From positions 1 to 16,310 of the forward strand of contig JAWXUI010000023.1 in the NCBI GenBank assembly GCA_044432805.1: DNA of 16,310 nt, read 5' to 3'. How positions within the stretch are numbered: position 1 is the first letter of the stretch; each line of letters starts with the position of its first letter. Positions 7,555 through 14,287 of the stretch are shown piece after piece. This stretch comes from CAYJEO01 sp044432805. GTDB taxonomy: Bacteria > Bacillota_I > Bacilli_A > RF39 > UBA660. Position numbers and translations under genes: made by a program. The notes under the pieces are model-generated. The model was not told where the DNA came from, searched no databases, and saw only the letters and a program-made list of their open reading frames with translations.

Positions 7555-8187
7555 CTAATCTTTAAATCTATTACAATCTCCTGAAGAACAAACTATATCT
7601 AAATAAACTCCTAAAAACTTATTTGTAGTAGAATATATCTCTAAACAATTAAAATAGTATATTTCACTTGTATTGTTTAATGCTAGATCCGTACCTGCTA
7701 AACTACAATCCTCAAGAGATGTATATTCTATTCTACCTAAATGAATCAAATAGAATATATCATTAGTATCTACTTCATCTTCTTCTATAATTTGTGTATT
7801 AATTTCTTCCTCAATAATTGGTTTTTCTAATTCTATATTGTCATTATCATTTGTATCATTAGTTTCAAATGACTCTACCGAATTATCAACAATAATTTCT
7901 TCACTAGTAACGACATCTTTTGTATCTTTAACATCATCATTACTAATTATTATTTCAGATTCTATGACATCATCATTATTTTCATCTGATTGAATTATTT
8001 GATCGCTTTCCACCATTTCATCTATGTCATCATTTTCATATTCATTAGAATTTACAATGTTTTCTTCAGTAATTATCACTTCACTAATTTTTATTTCTAC
8101 ATCTTCTGTTAACAAACTATAGTATATTAAATATCCAATTGTAATAGTTAAAAATACTACTACTAAATTTAATAATTTGATTTTCAA
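7555..8187 (-). CDS. Membrane-anchored acidic extracellular protein of unknown function
   Basis: A 210-aa protein. Start TTG 8187 is chosen because AGAGGTG lies six bases upstream; the GTG at 8196 is part of that binding site. A single N-terminal membrane helix (about residues 5-25) is followed by about 110 residues of strongly acidic low-complexity sequence (many Asp, Glu, Asn, Ser, Ile), then a compact C-terminal part of about 65 residues with four Cys (near 161, 181, 200 and 205) that could form two disulfides outside the cell. I do not recognise the family. Its place before the adhesin and sortase genes suggests a surface role such as wall-spanning accessory, mating-contact or exclusion protein; this is inference only. 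Confidence 0.6.
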   Translation of the reverse strand: MKIKLLNLVVVFLTITIGYLIYYSLLTEDVEIKISEVIITEENIVNSNEYENDDIDEMVESDQIIQSDENNDDVIESEIIISNDDVKDTKDVVTSEEIIVDNSVESFETNDTNDNDNIELEKPIIEEEINTQIIEEDEVDTNDIFYLIHLGRIEYTSLEDCSLAGTDLALNNTSEIYYFNCLEIYSTTNKFLGVYLDIVCSSGDCNRFKD

Positions 8188-8192
8188 GATAA

Positions 8193-8252
8193 TCACCTCT
8201 CCATATATATTACATAAATTAAATTATCTGTCAAATCATTACAAACAATCAT
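8193..8252 (-). CDS. Possible 19-aa small ORF upstream of the acidic membrane protein
   Basis: A strong AAAGGAGGTGG stands seven or so bases before an ATG at 8252 that opens a 19-codon frame (MIVCNDLTDNLIYVIYMER). Its TGA ends 5 nt before the TTG start of the next gene, and the next gene's ribosome binding site lies within its final codons. Such a strong site serving so short a frame suggests a leader peptide that couples translation to the weak TTG start. Coding status rests only on the ribosome binding site and the arrangement. Confidence 0.35.
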   Translation of the reverse strand: MIVCNDLTDNLIYVIYMER

Positions 8253-8278
8253 AATAACCACCTCCTTTAATAATTATT

Positions 8279-8761
8279 TCAATCATTGAAACACTCTTGA
8301 TCAATTCCCAATGCAGTAAGTAATCTTATGTATGAAGAATTTCTTAATTTTCTTATTGTCTTTTCACAAAAATTAGTTTCAATAGAAATTTGTATATCTG
8401 TTTTTTGTTCATAAAATGCTTTATCAAATATAATTAATTCTTCTTTGCTTAAAGATTTTAGTGCTAAAGTAAATTTGGATAAAAACACTGTTCTTTCTTC
8501 TTCAATTCTTGACTCTAAATACATTTTCTTAAAAACAAAATTTTCAACTTTTGATGATTTTGTACCTTTAACAAATTGTTCATATTTAATTTCGTAATTT
8601 GTAGTAATTCTTGGAAGATCAATATCTATTTCAACATCCTCAAATCTAATAAACAATCTATATAGTTCGCTAATTTTATTATTTAGTTTATGTTTATTAT
8701 ATAGACTAAATTCAATATCAAGAAATCTTTCTTCTTTTGCACTTCGTTTTCTTATGCTCAT
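8279..8761 (-). CDS. Sigma-70 region 4 / ArpU-like regulator
   Basis: A 160-aa protein. The N-terminal 100 residues are charged and unfamiliar. Residues about 103-152 (LSKEELIIFDKAFYEQKTDIQISIETNFCEKTIRKLRNSSYIRLLTALG) have the shape of a sigma region 4 helix-turn-helix: an acidic entry helix, a d.eIs..t..ce.Ti.k.r core and a final helix with small hydrophobic residues. Phage ArpU-type late regulators and ICE-borne sigma-like proteins look alike, and the sequence does not separate them. It is the first substantial gene after the structured leader and its ATG overlaps the leader ORF stop as ATGA, with GGAGG upstream. It may switch on the transfer genes below it. Confidence 0.6.
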   Translation of the reverse strand: MSIRKRSAKEERFLDIEFSLYNKHKLNNKISELYRLFIRFEDVEIDIDLPRITTNYEIKYEQFVKGTKSSKVENFVFKKMYLESRIEEERTVFLSKFTLALKSLSKEELIIFDKAFYEQKTDIQISIETNFCEKTIRKLRNSSYIRLLTALGIDQECFND

Positions 8762-8913
8762 AAATTACCTCCAAATTTTATTACAAAAAAAAGGGTAACT
8801 GACCCTAAAAGGTAAGTTGCCCTATAACAATTAATAGTTACTAAAAAATCTATTTTAAATTTTCTAATGTCAATAGATAATAGTTCCTTATAAAAATATT
8901 TATCACTTTGCAT
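8758..8913 (-). CDS. Leader ORF containing an internal terminator
   Basis: A 51-codon frame beginning MQSDKYFYKELLSID at ATG 8913, with GGGGG seven bases upstream. A longer reading from 8946 has no ribosome binding site of its own. The frame ends with TGA that shares ATGA with the start of the sigma-like gene. An intrinsic terminator (8785-8806) lies inside its last third, so ribosomes translating the frame would run into the hairpin. No protein family is recognisable. The layout is that of a leader peptide acting in attenuation or translational coupling rather than a protein with its own function. Confidence 0.45.
   Translation of the reverse strand: MQSDKYFYKELLSIDIRKFKIDFLVTINCYRATYLLGSVTLFFVIKFGGNL
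8785..8806 (-). terminator. Attenuator-type intrinsic terminator inside the leader ORF
   Basis: The minus strand reads AGGGT-CAGTT-ACCCT and runs straight into eight T (8785-8792). A competing longer pairing exists between GGGCAACT (8815-8822) and AGTTACCC (8793-8800), with one mismatch. Mutually exclusive hairpins just ahead of the sigma-like gene point to transcription attenuation. Confidence 0.7.
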
Positions 8914-8933
8914 AAACAGTCCCCCAATCACGC

Positions 8934-9086
8934 AAAAAGGAAGCAAAAAGACCAGATAGCGATATTACACTATCTTTCAGGACCTCTACTGCTTCCTTAA
9001 TTAATTGTTTTCTATAATACTACACTACAATTAAAAAAACAACTATTTTTCTTTAAAATCGTTGTTTTCTAATCTTTTTGTATTAT
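8934..9086 (-). ncRNA. Candidate structured leader or small RNA ending in a terminator
   Basis: Downstream of a strong promoter, the minus strand can form three successive hairpins. They are AAAACAAC/GTTGTTTT (9061-9068 with 9036-9043, then T-rich); TTAATTGT/ACAATTAA (9027-9034 with 9001-9008); and a nested structure with outer 9-bp stem AAGGAAGCA/TGCTTCCTT (8990-8998 with 8937-8945) around an 8-bp stem AGATAGTG/CGCTATCT (8968-8975 with 8954-8961, one G.U pair). The outer stem is followed by five T, so an RNA of about 150 nt could end here. I do not recognise a known RNA family. It could be an independent small RNA or the first half of the attenuated leader of the transfer operon. The 5' end is estimated from the promoter. 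Confidence 0.5.
9016..9028. repeat. 13-bp direct repeat, ICE-side copy
   Basis: AATACTACACTAC on the plus strand matches AATACTACACCAC at 16184-16196 in 12 of 13 positions and in the same orientation. The two copies bracket the whole 7.2-kb defence block. This copy lies in the second hairpin of the leader RNA. It may be a trace of a recombination site; chance is not excluded in A+T-rich DNA. Confidence 0.35.
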
Positions 9087-9092
9087 ATCACA

Positions 9093-9120
9093 ATTATAAC
9101 ATACAACTTACCATTGTCAA
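9093..9120 (-). promoter_or_regulatory. Strong promoter of the structured leader / transfer module
   Basis: The minus strand has a perfect TTGACA (9115-9120) and a perfect TATAAT (9093-9098) separated by 16 bp, with an extended -10 TG (TGTTATAAT). It is the best sigma-A promoter in the window and lies between the defence block and the transfer genes. It should start an RNA near position 9086. Confidence 0.85.
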
Positions 9121-9127
9121 TGACCAA

Positions 9128-9148
9128 AATTTCGGCAAATTTTCGGCA
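9128..9148. repeat. Paired 8-bp repeats upstream of the promoter (operator candidate)
   Basis: TTTCGGCA occurs at 9130-9137 and again at 9141-9148 on the plus strand, 11 bp apart, so both copies face the same side of the helix. The pair stands 10-28 bp upstream of the -35 box. C and G are rare here, which makes the match stand out. A dimeric regulator site is the simplest reading. The rest of 9149-9219 shows nothing I can name. Confidence 0.5.
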
Positions 9149-9219
9149 TTAATTTTTTCTGTATTTTAGTGTCAAAAGCGGACTATAAAACAGACATGAA
9201 CCGGAATTTTATGTATAAA

Positions 9220-12200
9220 TTATAAATTATTATTTACCTGTGAATCAATAGAATCATTAATGCATTTTATTTCTTCTAATGAAAAATTATATTTTTTATA
9301 TAACTGATTTTCTATTTCCATTATACTAGCTTTCCAATTAATATCAGATTCGTTAGAAAAATTTTGTAAAGGTATAAAATGATAAACTTTTGCTGTAGCA
9401 TCTTGAGTAATTTTTTTCAATCCCAACAAATAGTGGAAAAATTTTGTCTGTGTATATACAGCACAATTTAATGTTTCGACTTCAGAATTAAAAGGTCCGA
9501 TTAATATATAAGTTTCTGTACAAGCTGTTCTAGGTCTTCCAATAATCGGCTTAATCCAATCGGATTTCGTATCTCCCGAACCAATAGCTTTAGGGACAAA
9601 TATTTTCCATTTATCTATATATTCCGATCCTTTAATAATTTTTGTTGAATCCATATATCCAATTTGTTTATTAGCATATAATTTAACATTACTGTTATTT
9701 GACATATTTGGAGAAAAAGAAGTGTAATTTGTAGCTAAACCAAAAGGTTTTCTTGAACTTACTATAGATGAAAATGATATGGATTTAGTAGATAAAACTT
9801 TCTTTAAAATAGAAACACCTTCGTTATACCTTATAAAAACATCACTATCTTCTTCTAATAAATATCTATCCATTTTAGATATTTTATTTCCAATATGAGT
9901 ATTTATTTTACAAGTCCCTTCTTCTTTATTATTAATTAAAAAATAACTAACGCCACCTTTAATCTCAACTCCAGGGAAACATTCATTTCCAGAAATATAA
10001 TCATGAATAACTCTTATATTTTTATTTGCTAACATATTACTTCTAAAACTATCTAACCCTTTTCCTCCGGCAAACCACCTAGATGGTGTTATCATAGAAA
10101 TATATGTTGGATCTAATTTTTTAGACAGTTCTATAAAATAATGATAAACCGGTGTTGAACTCGCTCCATGACCATCATCCATTAATTGATAAGGTGGATT
10201 TCCAACTATAGCATTAAATTTCATTTCTTCATCGCCTCTTTTCCATGTAGAACCTGTTTTTATTTTACTAGCAAAGTCTTCTATATTAGTTTTAATATCA
10301 TTTAAAATGTTTGGTTCTGATATAATATTATAATTTGATCCATTATATCCTAACAAAGTTCTTAATGTTATAGCTTTCGCCATTTCTGTTTTACATAAGA
10401 CAAAAATGTTTTCTTCAACTGTTTTATTCCATAATTCTTTTGCTAATTCATTTGATAACTTATTATCATCTATATTTAGTGTTCTTTGTTTATAAATACT
10501 ATAAGTTATATACAATGGATATAGTCCTGTTTTGGAATTTATCTCTAAAATTTTAGACTTTGTGTTAGACAATAAATCAAGAGTTATTTCTCCGTTATGA
10601 ATAAATCTTGGATCTTCTAAAGTAATAATATATTGTTCATTATTTATTTCATCTAAATCATAAAAATTATAACCTCCTAAAATATCGCCCATATGCATAT
10701 TTACAGTCTTCCACGGAGTTAATACTGTTTCCTTATCTGGATTTTTAAAAGTTCTAAATATATCAGCTATTTTTTTTATTCTCTCATCTGGATATAATGT
10801 ATCCGCATATTTAGCTGCGTTCCTAATCTGTCTTCCAGCTTCTATAAAAACATCTTGATCATAATATTTAGAAAAATCTTGAAACATATCCTTAGTAACA
10901 CCTTTTGGCATAAATTCAGCCCAAGAATCGTTATCTATAATATTAACGAAATTATTACAATTAATATCTTCATTTTCAGAAATATTTGCACCGTATATTA
11001 ATAATGGAATTCTAATTGATATTCCTCTAAGTATTGAGATTGCGGTTTGTTTTTGTCTGTTTTTTTCTTTGTGTTCTTCTATTAATTTTTTATCTTCCTC
11101 TGTCAAATCTTTTTGTTTTTTATTTTTAATTTTTTCTAATTGTTCATATTCTTCATTTGTAAATCCCAAATCACTAATAATAATTTCATCACTTTTTTTG
11201 GTTTGTTTACTTGAACCTATGATTTTTTGTAATTCAGTAAATTTTTCCAGTTCTAGACCATCTAATTTTAATAAATTATCATTGTATATTTTTATATCAT
11301 CAAAACCATTTGCAACAACTTTCTGAGCAAACGATTTTTTTAATTGTTGGAGCATTGTATCAACATCATATTCTTTCATACTGGATCCCGAAACTGCTAT
11401 AACCGGACAGTAATTTAAAAAATTACCCATCTGCACCTTACTTCCAACAGAACCAGCTTTAACAGATAACTGCCCAGCTTCAGCAAGCATTTTTAGTGTT
11501 CGATCCGGCGCAAAATCAAATACAAAACATTCTTCTTTTATTTTTCCACCAATATTTGCGGGGGTTTGCACTCTAAAAATTGTTTGTAAATAATTGGACG
11601 CCGATGTATTATAACTTCCGTATAACATAAGTACTGCAGTCCATGGTTTTATACTAACTCCAGTTGTTAAACGACCACAACTAATTGTTATTGTTCTTGT
11701 ATCTTCGGGATTTTTTCCTTGTGCTTTAGTAACTTTTTCTAAAGAATCATTGGCATATTCTTCATCACCGTTACCAGCAACATTTATTATTTTAAATAAA
11801 GAAAACACTGGATGTGATTTTAATAACGTACTCAAAGCTTTTGCTTCTTTAACGCCAGGAACCATCCAAAGCGTGTGTCTAAAATAATCACGATATATAT
11901 CTGTTGAAAAAGGATAATTGCTGTACTCATCTTTTTTTGAAATTAGATTCAAAAAACTTATAACATCGTTTTCATGAATAAAAGTACCTATTAAATTAGA
12001 GTGTGGAATTTCTTTGCCATCAAGTTCGATCTTACCTGTCCATACTTTAAAAAATTCTCTAAAATTAAATGCTTTATCTAGTATGTCTTCATAACCAACT
12101 ATTAATTTATTTAAATCATATGTATAAATATTCATTCTTGGCAATTCCTCGTAAGGGTTAGAATCACCATAATTATTAAGACTCCAGTTTAATTTTGCTT

Positions 12201-13200
12201 CTTGTTCCATTACATAATCCCAAGTATAAATTTCATTTTCAGTATAATCACTTAGTAAATTGAATGGTGTCCCAGATAATTCTAAAATTTTAGTTGCATT
12301 TTCTGAATTATTTTTTTTAATCTCAGTAATTACTGTTTTTGCAAGCTCTGTTTGTGTTCCCTCGTGGGCTTCATCTATAACAACATAATCCCAATTAATA
12401 GAAAATACATCGTCATTTTTATCAAAATTTCCACCAGTTATTTTAGATCCTCTTAAATCTTGAATTGAAGCAAAATAAACTAATTTATTTTCATCATTTT
12501 TTAAAACATTACTTAGTTTTTCTCCATTATTTTTCGATGAATATTTAAACTCTGGCATATCATAAAAAATTTTGTTAAAATCATCATACCAGCCCTTATC
12601 AACAACAGGTCTATGAGTCATAATAAGAGTTTTTCTAAATTTTGATATTTTTGCAACTTGTAATGCCGTTAAAGTTTTTCCAAATCTCATTTTAGCATTC
12701 CAAAGCATTCTATCTGATTTTTTAAACTGTTCGAGGGTTTGAGTAATAGCGGATTGTTGCTCAGGTCTAAAAACAATAGGATTATTATATCTTGTGATTT
12801 CATTTTGCAGTAAAGATGATTTTCCATCAATTACTGCTTTAACTGCTTTTTTAGCTGTTTCTAAATCCACTTCAAACCATTCATTTTGTTTTTTTTCAGT
12901 ATCAAAATAATGTTTCTTTATACCACTTCGATTTAAAATTTCATGTACTTTATAATCTCTGAAGCCTTCGTTTTTATTGTCTTTCGCTAAAGTTACAAAT
13001 AACAATTCATATTTAATTCCAGCGGTAGATGTATATTCGTCAATTCTTTTTTTCGCTGATTTCACCAGATTTTCTTCAGTAAAAACTTCAGCTAATAAAG
13101 TGGCATCTCCTATTTTTAATAAGTTTTCATGTTCCCTATCATTTATTCTAAAAATATAGATTATTTTAGACTTAAATGTTGAATTAAATCCATTATTCAT
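9220..13200 (-). CDS. GIY-YIG/T5orf172 - SF2 helicase - N6-adenine methyltransferase restriction enzyme
   Basis: A 1326-aa multidomain protein. Residues about 12-112 resemble a GIY-YIG/T5orf172 nuclease (IIYIFRI, LLKIGDAT, KKRIDEYT, HEIL, EWFEV). An SF2 helicase follows: Walker A AKMRFGKT (169-176), DEAH (276-279), SGTPFN (309-314), a motif V-like GRLTTGVSI and motif VI QTIFRVQ (539-545). A charged coiled coil spans about 645-725. The C-terminal part is an Eco57I-like methyltransferase with a weak motif I, ILEINSKTGLYPLY (884-897), catalytic NPPY (1001-1004) and a probable target-recognition region (about 1130-1290). The order nuclease-helicase-methyltransferase-recognition is that of single-chain Type ISP enzymes, but with a GIY-YIG rather than Mrr-like nuclease. 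Start ATG 13200 has GGAGGA upstream, 1 nt after the partner gene's stop. Confidence 0.85.
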   Translation of the reverse strand: MNNGFNSTFKSKIIYIFRINDREHENLLKIGDATLLAEVFTEENLVKSAKKRIDEYTSTAGIKYELLFVTLAKDNKNEGFRDYKVHEILNRSGIKKHYFDTEKKQNEWFEVDLETAKKAVKAVIDGKSSLLQNEITRYNNPIVFRPEQQSAITQTLEQFKKSDRMLWNAKMRFGKTLTALQVAKISKFRKTLIMTHRPVVDKGWYDDFNKIFYDMPEFKYSSKNNGEKLSNVLKNDENKLVYFASIQDLRGSKITGGNFDKNDDVFSINWDYVVIDEAHEGTQTELAKTVITEIKKNNSENATKILELSGTPFNLLSDYTENEIYTWDYVMEQEAKLNWSLNNYGDSNPYEELPRMNIYTYDLNKLIVGYEDILDKAFNFREFFKVWTGKIELDGKEIPHSNLIGTFIHENDVISFLNLISKKDEYSNYPFSTDIYRDYFRHTLWMVPGVKEAKALSTLLKSHPVFSLFKIINVAGNGDEEYANDSLEKVTKAQGKNPEDTRTITISCGRLTTGVSIKPWTAVLMLYGSYNTSASNYLQTIFRVQTPANIGGKIKEECFVFDFAPDRTLKMLAEAGQLSVKAGSVGSKVQMGNFLNYCPVIAVSGSSMKEYDVDTMLQQLKKSFAQKVVANGFDDIKIYNDNLLKLDGLELEKFTELQKIIGSSKQTKKSDEIIISDLGFTNEEYEQLEKIKNKKQKDLTEEDKKLIEEHKEKNRQKQTAISILRGISIRIPLLIYGANISENEDINCNNFVNIIDNDSWAEFMPKGVTKDMFQDFSKYYDQDVFIEAGRQIRNAAKYADTLYPDERIKKIADIFRTFKNPDKETVLTPWKTVNMHMGDILGGYNFYDLDEINNEQYIITLEDPRFIHNGEITLDLLSNTKSKILEINSKTGLYPLYITYSIYKQRTLNIDDNKLSNELAKELWNKTVEENIFVLCKTEMAKAITLRTLLGYNGSNYNIISEPNILNDIKTNIEDFASKIKTGSTWKRGDEEMKFNAIVGNPPYQLMDDGHGASSTPVYHYFIELSKKLDPTYISMITPSRWFAGGKGLDSFRSNMLANKNIRVIHDYISGNECFPGVEIKGGVSYFLINNKEEGTCKINTHIGNKISKMDRYLLEEDSDVFIRYNEGVSILKKVLSTKSISFSSIVSSRKPFGLATNYTSFSPNMSNNSNVKLYANKQIGYMDSTKIIKGSEYIDKWKIFVPKAIGSGDTKSDWIKPIIGRPRTACTETYILIGPFNSEVETLNCAVYTQTKFFHYLLGLKKITQDATAKVYHFIPLQNFSNESDINWKASIMEIENQLYKKYNFSLEEIKCINDSIDSQVNNNL

Positions 13201-13201
13201 T

Positions 13202-14173
13202 TTACTTCCTCCTACTAAATAATGAAACAAATTTTATTTTTCTATTTGTTTCCCAATTCATAACTTTGCAATAAATACCATTGTGTGTCAATGGATTATT
13301 GTTTTTACACCCCTTACAACATTCAGATATTAAATTATCACCAAACAACGTTCTTTCGTATATTTCTTTTTCTGAACAAGTGTCCGGAATAACAAATTTA
13401 ATTCCATCCATTTGCCACAAATTCCAAGAAATAATTTCTGCAATTTTTATTAGAATTTTTTTGTCGATTTCTTTATTAAATTTTTCTTTATAATTATCTA
13501 TAAACGTATATAATAAATTTTCTCTAGCTATAAGTAAATTATCACCCTGCCATTCAAAACCATAAATAGATTTGTATATTTTAAAAGTATATTGAATCCA
13601 ATCATCTTCATTGTCTACATTTTCATTTAATATCCTAAATTTTCTATCTAATAACCCTATTCTATCCCCAATTTTTATTATATCTCCCGTTACAGTATCA
13701 TATCTACTTACTAAATATGGGGCTTCTCCACAAGACACCTCTAATCGTAATTCATTAATGTAGTCTTCAAATGTTTTATTCTCTGGAAATTCAATTTTAT
13801 TATAATTTGTCTTCCATGATTTATCTTTTTCTTGATTAAAAACATCATCTTTATTAAACCACTCATTGTCTATTAAATTATTTTGATTATTACAAATCCA
13901 AGAGGGGGTAAACACTTCAGCTTTTTCTCTTGCTCTTAATAATTGTTCTTGTTTACTTTTACTAATCCTAGGTTTTATAACTTGTCCATAAAAACTAGTA
14001 ATTTTCTCTATTTTAATTTCTTTATCGAATGTATAGAGGGGACCTCTGTTTATATAATTATTTGTAGCCCAAATAATGTTTTTATTCGTAGTTCTATCTT
14101 TTAATAATATTTCTAAAATATCAGGTTCAATCTTTATAATATTATTTTCTTTTACATCAATTTTTTCATCCAT
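13202..14173 (-). CDS. Methyltransferase-like partner subunit (restriction subunit M type)
   Basis: A 323-aa protein from ATG 14173 (AGGAGGT upstream; the reading from 14209 lacks one). It carries the first half of an N6-adenine methyltransferase: AEVFTP (85-90, motif X), LEVSCGEAPYL (144-154, AdoMet-binding motif I), YGFEWQGDNLLIARENLL (204-221, motif II-like) and ISWNLWQMDGIKFVIP (248-263, motif III-like). No D/NPPY/F catalytic motif follows. The C-terminus has CC..C and H....C residues (285, 286, 289, 297, 302) that may bind zinc. Proteins of this kind are often labelled restriction subunit M. It is coupled to the helicase-methyltransferase gene, which has NPPY, so the two probably form one modification complex. 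The split-enzyme reading is inference. Confidence 0.75.
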   Translation of the reverse strand: MDEKIDVKENNIIKIEPDILEILLKDRTTNKNIIWATNNYINRGPLYTFDKEIKIEKITSFYGQVIKPRISKSKQEQLLRAREKAEVFTPSWICNNQNNLIDNEWFNKDDVFNQEKDKSWKTNYNKIEFPENKTFEDYINELRLEVSCGEAPYLVSRYDTVTGDIIKIGDRIGLLDRKFRILNENVDNEDDWIQYTFKIYKSIYGFEWQGDNLLIARENLLYTFIDNYKEKFNKEIDKKILIKIAEIISWNLWQMDGIKFVIPDTCSEKEIYERTLFGDNLISECCKGCKNNNPLTHNGIYCKVMNWETNRKIKFVSLFSRRK

Positions 14174-14207
14174 AATAAAGAACCTCCTAATTAGATTTGA
14201 TGTATAC

Positions 14208-14222
14208 ATTATAACATGAAAA
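14208..14222 (-). promoter_or_regulatory. Extended -10 promoter of the restriction-modification operon
   Basis: The minus strand reads TTTTCATGTTATAAT, containing the extended -10 TGTTATAAT; no good -35 lies 16-18 bp upstream. The same 15 bases occur upstream of the RX4H protein gene (15193-15207). It lies in the 114-nt gap before ATG 14173 and should start an RNA near 14201. Confidence 0.7.
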
Positions 14223-14287
14223 CATTAATTCGTTATACATCTATTGGGAAGTTCTATACATAATTTTAATATTTGATTATATTTTTG

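Noticed and set aside
8914..8946. Upstream extension of the leader ORF (MLPFCVIGG...)
   Set aside because: Its start has no ribosome binding site and falls in the terminator region of the candidate RNA; ATG 8913 has GGGGG upstream.
8934..8998. Signal recognition particle RNA or tRNA, because of GGAAGCAG and GGTCCTG words
   Set aside because: The words are in the wrong order and the conserved SRP tetraloop helix cannot form; no tRNA cloverleaf or T-loop is present.
8785..9120. GGTAAGTTG in the promoter spacer versus CAACTTACC in the leader as a long-range RNA pairing
   Set aside because: The first copy is inside the promoter and is not transcribed from it; a 9-bp match over this distance is compatible with chance.
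11069..13493. Plus-strand open frames opposite the restriction genes (11069-11326, 12977-13159, 13281-13493)
   Set aside because: Shadows of strongly conserved helicase/methyltransferase coding sequence, with no start signals.
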